From Sphingomonas hengshuiensis (GTDB lineage Bacteria > Pseudomonadota > Alphaproteobacteria > Sphingomonadales > Sphingomonadaceae), in assembly GCA_003240755.1 (NCBI GenBank), contig QFNF01000033.1, positions 1 through 33,791 of the forward strand: a stretch of 33,791 bases of DNA, written 5' to 3'. The position numbers and the translations under genes are program-made. A model generated the notes under the pieces. The model was not told where the DNA came from and did not search any database. It was given only the letters and a program-made list of their open reading frames with translations. Below, one piece after another: positions 15,929-24,061 of this stretch (position 1 is its first letter; each line of letters starts with the position of its first letter).

Positions 15929-15958
15929 ATGCTAGTTTACGTTGACGTGAACGTCAAC
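15929..15958 (-). promoter_or_regulatory. MerR operator and promoter, three ACGT cores
   Basis: GTTGACGT-GA-ACGTCAAC (15941-15958) is an 18-bp region with perfect 8-nt arms. ACGT recurs at 15939, 15945 and 15951, every 6 bp. On the minus strand it contains the -35 hexamer TTGACG (15957-15952), with TAGCAT (15934-15929) 17 bp downstream as -10. The predicted start site is about 15922, next to the ATG at 15921, so the mRNA may be leaderless. The operator resembles the palindromes of LiuR-type MerR proteins and overlaps the last codon and stop of the EF-hand gene. Confidence 0.7.
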
Positions 15959-16418
15959 CTTCGTCCGCCGGTGCCGTGGCCGGGGGACATGCGACCCGCT
16001 TGCGGGGAGCATGTTTCACGGCGGTCGTCGCGAACTCGGCGGCATCGAGCGCTCCGTCGCGTCCCTTGTCGGCGGTCGCGAACTTGGTGGTCGTCCTCGC
16101 CGCCCATTCGTCGAAGCTCAGCCGCCCGTCGCCGTTGGTGTCGAGCTTGGCATAGGCCTTGCGACGGGACGCCAGATATTCGTCGCGGGTGATGCGCCCG
16201 TCGCGATCCTTGTCATATCTGTCGAACCGCTTCTGCTCTCGCGTGCGCGGGGTCGCGGCGGGGGGATCGCCCGGATCGGCGTCCGCGCCCTGCCCGGCTG
16301 CCGCTGTCGCGACCGGCGGGGGCGGCAGCCTTTCGATCGCGGCGTCGCTCCGGAACAGGAACAGGCCGGCGGCGACCAGCGCCAGTGCAGACCCCACGCC
16401 CGCCAAGAATCGCCACAT
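15954..16418 (-). CDS. EF-hand calcium-binding protein, membrane-anchored or exported
   Basis: This 154-residue protein begins with a hydrophobic N-terminal segment (about 4-22) that acts as signal or anchor. A Pro/Ala-rich linker follows, then three EF-hand loops of 12 residues: D69-KDRDGRITRD-E80, D93-TNGDGRLSFD-E104 and D117-KGRDGALDAA-E128. Each keeps acidic residues at positions 1, 3 or 5, 9 and 12, plus the central glycine. A fourth loop is missing, so one hand is unpaired. Such exported EF-hand proteins are common in sphingomonads, with roles mostly unknown. It lies 46 nt after the synthase-like gene on the same strand, and its last bases coincide with the MerR operator. Confidence 0.88.
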   Translation of the reverse strand: MWRFLAGVGSALALVAAGLFLFRSDAAIERLPPPPVATAAAGQGADADPGDPPAATPRTREQKRFDRYDKDRDGRITRDEYLASRRKAYAKLDTNGDGRLSFDEWAARTTTKFATADKGRDGALDAAEFATTAVKHAPRKRVACPPATAPADEG

Positions 16419-16464
16419 CGCCCCGCTCCCCCGTCACGTCCCGCGCGACGTTACACCGCATGGC

Positions 16465-17103
16465 TCAGCGCCCGGCAAGCCCGAACCACAACAGCCGCGC
16501 CGCGCGCTTCGGCCCGCCCGCCGGCACGTCGGCCAGCGCGAGCCGCGCCGACAATGCCAGTATGCCCAGCGGCTTCGCCACGCCCGCCAGCGGCCCGGCC
16601 AGCGACACGCGCGCCATTGCCGCCGCCCGTTCCCGCACTTGCACATCGTCCAGCCGTTGCGACAGATCGGCCAGCGCCCAGCCCCTGCCCTGCCGCTCCG
16701 CCCGTCCCGCATTGCCGCCCACGATCCGGGCGGCCAGCGCGAACAGCCGACCGCCGCGCATCGCCGCGAACCGTTCGAGCGCCGTATCGTCCAGCGACTC
16801 CGCTTCGATCAGCACGTCCCAGCCATCGACCAGTTCCGCCAGCGCCGCCCCGCCGACGCCGCGCGGCAACAGCATGTCGGCCAGCGCGATCAGCTCGGGC
16901 ATCGCTGGCGGCGGTTGCGTATCGAGCTTGACGAGTTGTTCACGCCACCATGCTAGGCGTATCTGGCCCAGCGCCGGCTGGGTGGTCGATCGCACGACCT
17001 CGCCCAGCGCGGTATCGAGCGCCAGCAGCGCCGACAACGCGCCGCGGCGGCCGTCATCGGGGGCATAGGCCAGCGCCAGCGTACGTTCCGGGTCATTCTG
17101 CAT
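16465..17103 (-). CDS. Degenerate squalene/phytoene synthase family protein
   Basis: This 212-residue all-helical protein resembles the trans-isoprenyl diphosphate synthase (squalene/phytoene synthase) fold. Supporting segments are LALAYAPDDGRRGALSALLA, LGEVVRSTTQP and LGQIRLAWWREQL at the positions of the first helices. ALAELVDGWDVLI and GWALADLSQRLDD correspond to the later helices. The Asp-rich DxxxD motifs needed to bind prenyl diphosphate are not intact, and the protein is shorter than true synthases (about 280-350 residues). It is closer to the NDUFAF6-like group than to a carotenoid enzyme. I infer a non-catalytic or assembly role, possibly for respiratory complex I by analogy with NDUFAF6. 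No carotenoid genes lie nearby. Confidence 0.75.
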   Translation of the reverse strand: MQNDPERTLALAYAPDDGRRGALSALLALDTALGEVVRSTTQPALGQIRLAWWREQLVKLDTQPPPAMPELIALADMLLPRGVGGAALAELVDGWDVLIEAESLDDTALERFAAMRGGRLFALAARIVGGNAGRAERQGRGWALADLSQRLDDVQVRERAAAMARVSLAGPLAGVAKPLGILALSARLALADVPAGGPKRAARLLWFGLAGR

Positions 17104-17150
17104 CGGACCCGTGAGCCCGCCTCTTAAACATCCGTCAACCCCGATGGTGC

Positions 17151-19196
17151 ATGAAAGCGTGTGAAATGCGCGGGGTTCGCCCCGGCGCGATGCGGGGACG
17201 GGCGGGAATGAACGGATCGACGGGCGCGGTGGCGGAACGACAGCCGGGGGGCATCCTCGGCCGGCTGGCCCGCGACCGCCGGGGCAACACGATGGCGATG
17301 ATGGCGATCGCGCTGATTCCGCTGGTCGGCATGGCCGGATCGGCGGTCGATACCGCCCGCGTCTATTATGTGAAGGTCCGCCTGCAACAGGCCTGCGACG
17401 CCGGCGTGCTGGCGGGCCGCAAGACCATGGACGGCACCGATTTCAACACCAGCGCCTATCAGCAGGCGCAGGCGTTCTTCGGCAACAACTTCAAGACCGG
17501 CATGCTCGGCTCGCAACCGCCGACGTTCGTTCCGGTCAAGACCACCGAAAATCAGGTCGCGGGCACCGCATCGGTCGTCGTTCCGATGACGCTGACCAAA
17601 TTGATGGGCATGAACCCGGTCACGCTGAATGTCGCGTGCGAGGCGAAGCTGGAGATCCCGAACCTCGACGTGATGTTCGTGCTCGATACGACGGGGTCGA
17701 TGGCCGACCCCGACCAAAGCGGCAGTCAGAGCAAGATCACCGGATTGCGGGCGGCGGTTCTCAATTTCTACAGGACGGTAGAGGCGGCGAAGAAAACCGG
17801 AACCCAGGTACGCTACGGCTTCGTCCCGTATTCCAGCAACGTCAATGTCGGAATGCTGCTGAAACCCGAATGGATGGTCGACGAATGGAAATATCAGTCG
17901 CGAGTTGCGGATCGGACCACGACGAGCACCAGTACCACCACCGACAATAACGAGTATGTGTACAGCTATAGCGGCTGGACGAAGCTCAGCGGTTCGTCAG
18001 GATCGCGTACTTCGACGGGATCGCTGGAAAACTGCTACGCTCCCGCCAACACCGCCAAGACCACTTCTACCTACACTGACTGGAGTAGTCCGAGCGGCTC
18101 CGCTACCCGGACACTTACACAGGTCATCAATGGCAGCAACTATTCGGCGAAGGTTACGAACGGCGCGTGCGTGATTACCGAAACATGGTACGATCAATAT
18201 ACCCAACGGCGCACTGAAACGCGTAACCCGAACCCCAACAAGGGTAAGCAAACCACTACAACCACCACCAACTACTGGTGGAACTACCAACAGGTGACGT
18301 TCGACGTTTCCGCGCTGAAGGGCAACGGCGCGACGATGGCCGGTGGCAAACTGACCTTGCCGATCGCGAACAACTTCGGGAATCGCGAAATTTTCTGGAA
18401 CGCTTCCAACGCATGCATCGAAGAACGCCAGACGATCAAGCAGGTAGATTATACTAGCATTCCGGCAAATGCGTACGATCTTGACGTCGATATGGTTCCG
18501 ACATCTGATGACACGACGAAGTGGAAACCCTGGCTCCCCAAGGTCATCTTTGCCAGAAACAGTTTGACCAACTGGAAAGTATTGCCGGTCAGCACGAACG
18601 ATCAAGGAAGCAACTCAGGAACTAACCCGAATTTTCCGAATATCGGCGACTTCAACAATGGATACAATGCTCCCTGCCCGTCTTCGGCAACAAAGCTCGC
18701 CGTGCAAACGGAATCCGAAATTACTGCCTATGTGAACGGTCTCAGTGTAGGGGGTTTTACCCATCACGATATCGGATTCCTGTGGGGGATTCGCCTGATG
18801 TCGCCGACCGGGCTGTTCGCCGCTGAAAACAGGGCGGCGGCCAATGGCGGCGACATATCACGCCACCTCATCTTCATGACTGACGGCGAAACCGATACGA
18901 AATACATATCGTACGATGCCTACGGCCTCGCCGCTCTCGATCAGCGACGGACCAATGGCATGCCGACCAATGCCGATCAGAACACGATCGTTGCCAACCG
19001 CCTGTCGGCGCTGTGCACCGTCGCGAAACGCAAGAACATCACCGTCTGGGTCATCGCGTTCGGCACGTCGCTTACGCCGATGCTGACCAACTGCGCCAGC
19101 GATGGCCGGTCGTTCGAAGCCAACAATGCGGCGCAGTTGAACCAGACCTTCAGCAACATCGCCGCGCAGATCGCCAAGCTGCGGGTGGCGCGATGA
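17151..19196 (+). CDS. TadG-like pseudopilin with von Willebrand factor A domain
   Basis: This protein has up to 681 residues. A charged start, RDRRG (41-45), and a membrane helix (about 48-63) follow TadE/TadG layout, although the +5 residue after G45 is Met rather than Glu. A von Willebrand A domain begins at LDVMFVLDTTGSM, with the metal-site DxTGS at 179-183. It resumes after a long insertion with GGFTHHDIG (T537) and IFMTDGE (D578). The insertion (about 236-530) is rich in Thr, Ser, Asn, Tyr and Trp, and its DNA has visibly lower G+C. The protein is anchored with the bulk outside the membrane and may act in adhesion or pilus display. The start is uncertain: ATG 17208, with GGGGA upstream, is a good alternative. 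It overlaps the next gene by 4 nt. Confidence 0.88.
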   Translation: MKACEMRGVRPGAMRGRAGMNGSTGAVAERQPGGILGRLARDRRGNTMAMMAIALIPLVGMAGSAVDTARVYYVKVRLQQACDAGVLAGRKTMDGTDFNTSAYQQAQAFFGNNFKTGMLGSQPPTFVPVKTTENQVAGTASVVVPMTLTKLMGMNPVTLNVACEAKLEIPNLDVMFVLDTTGSMADPDQSGSQSKITGLRAAVLNFYRTVEAAKKTGTQVRYGFVPYSSNVNVGMLLKPEWMVDEWKYQSRVADRTTTSTSTTTDNNEYVYSYSGWTKLSGSSGSRTSTGSLENCYAPANTAKTTSTYTDWSSPSGSATRTLTQVINGSNYSAKVTNGACVITETWYDQYTQRRTETRNPNPNKGKQTTTTTTNYWWNYQQVTFDVSALKGNGATMAGGKLTLPIANNFGNREIFWNASNACIEERQTIKQVDYTSIPANAYDLDVDMVPTSDDTTKWKPWLPKVIFARNSLTNWKVLPVSTNDQGSNSGTNPNFPNIGDFNNGYNAPCPSSATKLAVQTESEITAYVNGLSVGGFTHHDIGFLWGIRLMSPTGLFAAENRAAANGGDISRHLIFMTDGETDTKYISYDAYGLAALDQRRTNGMPTNADQNTIVANRLSALCTVAKRKNITVWVIAFGTSLTPMLTNCASDGRSFEANNAAQLNQTFSNIAAQIAKLRVAR

Positions 19197-19777
19197 TCGC
19201 CCGGCTGGCGGCGGATCGGCGGGGGGCGACGTTGATCGAATTCGCGATCATCGCGCCGGTCATGCTGCTGCTGCTGATGGGTCTGTTCGACCTGTGCTAT
19301 CGATCCTACGCGCAATCCATCCTTACCGGCGCGGTTCAGGCGGCGGGGCGCCGTGCGACGCTGGAGGGCAACGCGTCCGGCACCTCGACGGCGGCGATCG
19401 ACAGCGCGGTCGTGGCGCAGGTCCGGGTGATCGCGCAGAATGTCCGCTGGGAAAGCAGCCGGAAGAGTTACCAGACCTTCGGCGACATCCGCGCCGAACC
19501 GTTCGACGACAGCAATCACAACGACCGGTACGATGTCGGAGAATGCTATTCGGACGTGAACGGCAATCACCAGTGGGACGCCAATCCCGGCCGGGACGGT
19601 CAGGGCGGGGCGAACGACATCACGCTCTACACCATGTCCATGACCTATCCGCGGCTCTTTCCGCTGCACGGACTCATGGGCATGTCCTCCGAACAGACCA
19701 TTAGTGCCCAGACCCTGTTGAAGAACCAGCCCTATGGCGCGCAATCCACCTCGAGCCCGGACACGATATGCACCTGA
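19193..19777 (+). CDS. TadE-like pseudopilin with two calcium-loop-like motifs
   Basis: This 194-residue protein has a prepilin-like N-terminus: RRG (9-11), then ATLIE, with the glutamate at +5 (E16), and a hydrophobic helix (about 13-35), as in TadE proteins processed by a prepilin peptidase. In the middle are two EF-hand or dockerin-like loops, D106-SNHNDRYDVG-E117 and D121-VNGNHQWD129, with Asp/Asn at alternating positions. A Gly/Asp-rich stretch follows. The ATG overlaps the TadG stop codon (ATGA, 19193-19196), and the 3' end overlaps the next TadE gene by 10 nt, so the three genes form one operon. Its partners (CpaF/TadA ATPase, RcpA secretin) are not in the window. The calcium role is inferred from the motif. 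Confidence 0.88.
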   Translation: MIARLAADRRGATLIEFAIIAPVMLLLLMGLFDLCYRSYAQSILTGAVQAAGRRATLEGNASGTSTAAIDSAVVAQVRVIAQNVRWESSRKSYQTFGDIRAEPFDDSNHNDRYDVGECYSDVNGNHQWDANPGRDGQGGANDITLYTMSMTYPRLFPLHGLMGMSSEQTISAQTLLKNQPYGAQSTSSPDTICT

Positions 19778-20442
19778 CCGTCCCCCGCGTATTGCGGCGG
19801 CTGCGCGCCAACCGTCGCGGCGTCGCCATGCTCGAATTCGCCCTGACGCTGCCGATCGTCGTGCCGATCGGCATGTACGCGGTCGAACTGTGCAATTTTG
19901 GCGTTCGCCAGTTGCAGTTGAGCCAGGCCGCGCTGACCCTTGCCGACAACGCTTCGCGCGTGGGCGTCGATACCAACATGGCGACGCAGCAGTTGCGCGA
20001 AGTCGACATCAACGAGATCGTCGAAGGGCTGCGGCTCCAGACCAGGGGGTTGCAACTGACGACGAACGGCCGCGTCACGATCTCCAGCCTCGAAATGAAG
20101 GATGGCGAGCAGTGGATCCACTGGCAACGCTGCGTCGGACTGAAACGCGGCGCGGGCTATGATTCCACCTTCGGCGCCGAAGGTGCCGGCGGAACGTCCG
20201 GCACGCCATTCCATGGCATGGGCGAAGGGATGCGGGTAAAATCCCCGGCCAATTCCGGCGTGATCTTCGTGGAGATCAATTACGACTATATCCCGCTCAT
20301 CAGCAACTATTTCGTCGGCACGCGCAAGCTGCAGCAGGTCGCGTCCTTCATCGTGCGCGACAATCGCGAGTTCGGATCGGGCATCACCAATCCCGCCCCC
20401 GCCGCCGGAGAGCGCATGACCTGCGACCGCTATACGACCTGA
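19768..20442 (+). CDS. TadE-like pseudopilin
   Basis: This 224-residue protein has the TadE processing signature RRGVAMLEF: cleavage glycine G18 and +5 glutamate E23. A membrane helix (about 21-42) follows. The remaining part is extracytoplasmic, with a helical segment containing SQAALTLADNASR and then beta-rich sequence. C137 and the C-terminal C219 (approximate positions) could form a disulphide. It is the last gene of the TadG-TadE-TadE operon, overlaps the previous gene by 10 nt, and is followed 26 nt later by a strong hairpin. In Tad systems such minor pseudopilins prime or cap the Flp pilus; here the pilus genes must be elsewhere, or the trio acts on its own. Confidence 0.88.
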   Translation: MHLTVPRVLRRLRANRRGVAMLEFALTLPIVVPIGMYAVELCNFGVRQLQLSQAALTLADNASRVGVDTNMATQQLREVDINEIVEGLRLQTRGLQLTTNGRVTISSLEMKDGEQWIHWQRCVGLKRGAGYDSTFGAEGAGGTSGTPFHGMGEGMRVKSPANSGVIFVEINYDYIPLISNYFVGTRKLQQVASFIVRDNREFGSGITNPAPAAGERMTCDRYTT

Positions 20443-20468
20443 TCCCCACGCAGTTCGGCACAAACGCA

Positions 20469-20508
20469 GACGGGGCCGGCATCGCGTTCATGCGATACCG
20501 GCCCCGTC
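20469..20508. terminator. Bidirectional hairpin between TadE and pdhB
   Basis: Arms of 17 nt (20469-20485 and 20492-20508) pair with one mismatch around a 6-nt GTTCAT loop. It lies in the 95-nt gap between the convergent TadE (ends 20442) and pdhB (ends 20538) genes. There is no T-run on either strand, so it is a stem-only, probably shared, 3'-end signal. Confidence 0.75.
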
Positions 20509-20537
20509 CCGTACCGATCCCCGCCCGGGGGCGGCGG

Positions 20538-21977
20538 TTACTTGTACGTCACCTTCTTCACGGCAGCGACGACCTTGTCGCTGGTGACGAGCGCCAGCTT
20601 TTCGAGGTTGGCGGCATAGGGCAGCGGCACGTCCTCGTTGGTGACGCGCAGCACCGGCGCGTCGAGGTCGTCAAAGCCCTGCTCCATCACCACCGCCGCG
20701 ATTTCGGACGCGATCGAGCAGGTCGGCCAGCCTTCCTCGACCACGACCAGCCGGTTGGTCTTCTTCAGCGACTTCAGCACCGTCTTCGTATCGAGCGGGC
20801 GCAGCGTGCGCAGGTCGATCACCTCGGCGTCGATGCCCTCGCCCGCCAGCTTCTCGGCAGCTTCGAGCGCGAGGCCGACGCCGATCGAATAGCTGACGAT
20901 CGTCACGTCCTTGCCCGGCTTCATGATCCGCGCCTTGCCGATCGGCAGGACGAAATCGTCGAGCTTGGGCACGTCGAACGAGCGACCGTACATCAGTTCG
21001 TTTTCGAGGAACACGACCGGATCGGTCGAACGGATCGCGGCCTTGAGCAGCCCCTTCGCATCGGCCGCGTCATAGGGTGCGATCACGATCAGACCGGGAA
21101 CCGAGGCGTACCAAGGGCCATAGTTCTGCGAATGCTGCGCACCGACCCGGCTCGCCGCGCCGTTCGGACCACGGAACACGATCGGGCAGCGCATCTGGCC
21201 GCCCGACATGTAGTTGGTCTTGGCCGCCGAGTTGATGATGTGGTCGATCGCCTGCATGGCGAAGTTGAACGTCATGAACTCGATGACCGGGCGCAGACCG
21301 CCCATCGCCGCACCGGTACCGATGCCGGCAAAGCCATATTCGGTGATCGGCGTGTCGATGACGCGGCGGTCGCCGAATTCGGCGAGCAGCCCCTGCGTGA
21401 CCTTGTACGCGCCCTGATATTCGGCGACTTCCTCGCCCATCACGAACACGCGGTCGTCGGCGCGCATCTCCTCGGCCATCGCATCGCGCAGCGCGTCGCG
21501 GACGGTCGTCTTGACCATCTCGGTCCCTTCGGGGATTTCCGGCGCGGTATCGCCTTCCTGGTCGGCCGCGTCGAACAACTGGCGCGCGCCGGTCTCGGCG
21601 TGCTGCTGCGCCGTACCTTCCGGCGTCGGTGGTGCCTTGTCGTCGTTCTTTTCGTCGGCCTTGGGCGCCGCGGCGGCGGCATCGCCGGCACGCGCCTCGC
21701 TCGGCTGGGCCGACCTGGCCGCCTCGACATCCTCGCCCTCGGCGGCGAGGATCGCGATGACCGCGCCGACCTTCACGTTATCGGTGCCCTCGGCGACGAC
21801 GATCTGCGCGATCGTGCCCTCGTCCACCGCTTCGAATTCCATCGTCGCCTTGTCGGTCTCGATCTCGGCCATGATGTCGCCCGACTTGACCGTGTCGCCT
21901 TCCTTGACGAGCCACTTGGCCAGCGTGCCTTCCTCCATCGTGGGCGACAGCGCCGGCATCTTCAGTTCGATCGGCAT
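20538..21977 (-). CDS. pdhB: Pyruvate dehydrogenase E1 beta subunit with fused lipoyl domain
   Basis: This 479-residue subunit pairs with PdhA to decarboxylate pyruvate and transfer the acetyl group to lipoate. Residues 1-78 are a biotinyl/lipoyl domain with the lipoylation site K43 in [10 protein letters not shown], followed by an Ala/Asp/Pro linker (about 80-145). From about 150 it is a standard E1-beta: [59 protein letters not shown] and FLENELMYG, then the transketolase C-terminal domain with [10 protein letters not shown] and EEGWP. The lipoyl fusion to E1-beta is characteristic of alphaproteobacteria. The ATG comes 1 nt after the pdhA stop, so the subunits are translationally coupled. 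E2 and E3 genes are not in the window. Confidence 0.96.
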   Translation of the reverse strand: MPIELKMPALSPTMEEGTLAKWLVKEGDTVKSGDIMAEIETDKATMEFEAVDEGTIAQIVVAEGTDNVKVGAVIAILAAEGEDVEAARSAQPSEARAGDAAAAAPKADEKNDDKAPPTPEGTAQQHAETGARQLFDAADQEGDTAPEIPEGTEMVKTTVRDALRDAMAEEMRADDRVFVMGEEVAEYQGAYKVTQGLLAEFGDRRVIDTPITEYGFAGIGTGAAMGGLRPVIEFMTFNFAMQAIDHIINSAAKTNYMSGGQMRCPIVFRGPNGAASRVGAQHSQNYGPWYASVPGLIVIAPYDAADAKGLLKAAIRSTDPVVFLENELMYGRSFDVPKLDDFVLPIGKARIMKPGKDVTIVSYSIGVGLALEAAEKLAGEGIDAEVIDLRTLRPLDTKTVLKSLKKTNRLVVVEEGWPTCSIASEIAAVVMEQGFDDLDAPVLRVTNEDVPLPYAANLEKLALVTSDKVVAAVKKVTYK

Positions 21978-21978
21978 C

Positions 21979-23028
21979 TCAGTAGGTCTCCACCAGCACG
22001 TCGGTGTACAGTTCTTCCGGGTTCGGCTCGGGCGCGCTTTCAGCAAAGTCGGCGGCTTCGTTCACGACCTTGCGGATATCCTGCTCGATCGTCTTCAGAT
22101 CGGCCTCGGTCACGCCGGCGGCTTCCAGCTCGCGCTTCAGCCCCTCGATCGGGTCGGACTTGTCGCGCACCGCCTGCACTTCGTCGCGGCTGCGATATTT
22201 GGCCGGGTCGGACATCGAGTGACCGCGATAGCGATAGGTCTTCATCTCGAGGATGATCGGCCCCTTGCCCGCGCGCACCCATGCCAGCGCCTCCTCGGCC
22301 GCGCCGCGGCATGCCAGCACGTCCATGCCGTCGACCTGGATGCCCGGAATGCGGAAGCTCTCGCCCCGCTTGTAGAGCTGGTCTTCCGACGAGGCGCGAT
22401 TGACGCTGGTACCCATGGCATATTGGTTGTTCTCGATCACGAAGATGATCGGGAGCTTCCACAGCTCGGCCATGTTGAACGATTCGTACACCTGCCCCTG
22501 GTTCGCGGCGCCATCACCGAAATAGGTCATGCAGACGCCGCCGTCGTTCGCATATTTGTGCCCGAACGCGAGACCCGCGCCCAGCGACACCTGCGCACCG
22601 ACGATGCCGTGCCCGCCATAGAATTTATGCTCGGTCGAGAACATGTGCATCGACCCGCCCTTGCCACGGCTGATCCCCGCTTCGCGCCCGGTCAGCTCGG
22701 CCATGATGACCTTGGGATCGATGCCGTACGCCAGCATGTGGCCATGGTCGCGATAGCCGGTGATGACCGAATCCTTGCCGGATTCCAGCGCGGACTGCAG
22801 GCCGACGGCGACCGCTTCCTGCCCGATATACAGGTGGCAGAAACCACCGATCAGGCCAAGACCGTACAACTGCCCCGCCTTCTCTTCGAAACGACGGATC
22901 AGCAGCATTTCCTTGTAGAAGGAAAGCAGTTCCTCTTTCGACGCCTCGTACCGCTTTGGCTCCCCCGGCCGTTCGCGATTGGGAATGACGGGTTCGCTCG
23001 TGCGGCCTTGCGCCGGTGCTTTTGCCAC
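21979..23028 (-). CDS. pdhA: Pyruvate dehydrogenase E1 alpha subunit
   Basis: This 349-residue thiamine-diphosphate subunit is the partner of PdhB. It contains [36 protein letters not shown] and the ThDP/Mg motif GDGAANQG (171-178) ending in [10 protein letters not shown]. The phosphorylation-loop-like [11 protein letters not shown] (266-276) is also present. I prefer GTG 23028 as start because the residues upstream (to ATG 23100) are not typical of the family and an AGGA/GAGG stretch lies before the GTG; the longer 373-residue form cannot be excluded. The gene follows the FtsB-like gene by about 100 nt, with weak hairpins in between. It is co-transcribed with pdhB. Confidence 0.94.
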   Translation of the reverse strand: MAKAPAQGRTSEPVIPNRERPGEPKRYEASKEELLSFYKEMLLIRRFEEKAGQLYGLGLIGGFCHLYIGQEAVAVGLQSALESGKDSVITGYRDHGHMLAYGIDPKVIMAELTGREAGISRGKGGSMHMFSTEHKFYGGHGIVGAQVSLGAGLAFGHKYANDGGVCMTYFGDGAANQGQVYESFNMAELWKLPIIFVIENNQYAMGTSVNRASSEDQLYKRGESFRIPGIQVDGMDVLACRGAAEEALAWVRAGKGPIILEMKTYRYRGHSMSDPAKYRSRDEVQAVRDKSDPIEGLKRELEAAGVTEADLKTIEQDIRKVVNEAADFAESAPEPNPEELYTDVLVETY

Positions 23029-23128
23029 GGTTCGGATGCCTCGTTCCTGAAAGGATGGGTTAGGAGCGCCGCCTATGGCGCGATTTGACCGCCTGCGCAA
23101 CCGAAGGGGGCAGGCTTACGCAACGGAA

Positions 23129-23485
23129 TCAGTCATCCAGCCGGATTCCACAGCGCGATCGCGCAGCAGCCTCGCCGGTGATCGGCACGATGAATTCGTC
23201 CGGATGCGCGACGTTGAGCTTGCGCCGGACCAGCTCGTCGACCATGTCCGGGTCGGCGTGGCGCGGGTCGAGCAGCTCGACCCGGTTGCGCAGGTCGGCA
23301 CGCACCTTTTCCAGACAGGCATATTGCGCCTTCCGCATGGTCAGCTTGCGCTGATACTCGCGATAGGCCAGCACCCCGTTCGGCCCGAGTACGGCATGAT
23401 AGGCAAAGAATCCCATCACGAGGATGACCAGCGCCGGCCATCCGGCCCGGGCAAGCATCTGGCGTAGCGGAGAAGAACGCGGCAT
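23129..23485 (-). CDS. FtsB/DivIC-family cell division protein
   Basis: This 118-residue bitopic membrane protein has a short cytoplasmic N-terminus, one membrane helix (about 16-36) and a coiled-coil periplasmic segment beginning [20 protein letters not shown]. The family ending follows: [20 protein letters not shown] and then [13 protein letters not shown]. In the divisome FtsB bridges FtsL and FtsQ and helps activate septal wall synthesis. The size and layout match septum formation initiators located beside pdhA in many alphaproteobacteria, which supports the call. The ATG lies 63 nt from the divergent tRNA-binding protein gene at 23549. Confidence 0.85.
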   Translation of the reverse strand: MPRSSPLRQMLARAGWPALVILVMGFFAYHAVLGPNGVLAYREYQRKLTMRKAQYACLEKVRADLRNRVELLDPRHADPDMVDELVRRKLNVAHPDEFIVPITGEAAARSRCGIRLDD

Positions 23486-23548
23486 GTCCGCGTATGTCGG
23501 GGATCGCCCCGTCCCACGCAAGCCGTCTCGATACCGGTCGGAGCCGAT

Positions 23549-23917
23549 ATGCACCTTCTCCACGACCCGGCGCAGCGCACCGCGCCAACCGATTTCGATA
23601 CCTTTCTGAAGGTCGATATCCGCGTCGGCACGATCCTGTCGGCCGAACCCTATCCGGAAGCACGCAAGCCGGCGATCAAGCTGACGATCGACTTCGGCCC
23701 CGCCATCGGCGTCAAACGCTCCAGCGCGCAGATCACCGAACATTACGACGCCGCGACGCTGGTCGGGCGACAGGTCGCGGCGGTGGTCAACTTCCCGCCG
23801 CGACAGATCGGCAAGTTCGTGTCGGAGGTGCTGACGCTCGGCTTTCCCGACGAAGGCGGCGCGGTGGTACTGTTCGCGCCGGACCGGGTGGTGCCGGATG
23901 GCGGGCGGTTGTTCTGA
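23549..23917 (+). CDS. CsaA-like tRNA-binding domain protein
   Basis: This 122-residue stand-alone EMAPII/OB-fold protein is of the CsaA group. Markers are [20 protein letters not shown] (16-35), [11 protein letters not shown], the dimer and tRNA-surface motif [27 protein letters not shown] and [15 protein letters not shown]. Proteins of this family bind tRNA or act as export chaperones in Bacillus; the role in proteobacteria is unclear. It diverges from the FtsB-like gene and converges with the porin gene. The following gap (23918-24061) holds a perfect 6-bp hairpin, GTGGAC-AGTCC-GTCCAC (23982-23998), which could end transcription, though without a T-run. Confidence 0.9.
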   Translation: MHLLHDPAQRTAPTDFDTFLKVDIRVGTILSAEPYPEARKPAIKLTIDFGPAIGVKRSSAQITEHYDAATLVGRQVAAVVNFPPRQIGKFVSEVLTLGFPDEGGAVVLFAPDRVVPDGGRLF

Positions 23918-24061
23918 AATCCGCGTGAAAATGCGTGTAAACGCACTTCCCCGTACCGGCCGTCTGACCCGCGACGCTTTCGTGGACAGTCCGTCCACTT
24001 CGTACCGAATGCGAAGCGCCGCGTCGGACGAACCGGCATGACACCTCGCCGCGCGGACAGA

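Noticed and set aside
16465..17103. Carotenoid phytoene synthase (crtB)
   Set aside because: The protein is too short, lacks the intact Asp-rich motifs, and no other crt gene is adjacent.
17151..20442. Complete Tad pilus locus
   Set aside because: Only TadG/TadE-type genes are present; none of the ATPase, secretin, inner-membrane platform or Flp pilin genes is in the window.
20490..22256. Long plus-strand open frame opposite pdhB and pdhA
   Set aside because: It is a shadow of two certain genes, without recognisable motifs.
23091..23115. GCCTGC/GCAGGC hairpin between the FtsB-like and pdhA genes
   Set aside because: The stem is only 6 bp with a 13-nt loop and no T-run, too weak to call a terminator.
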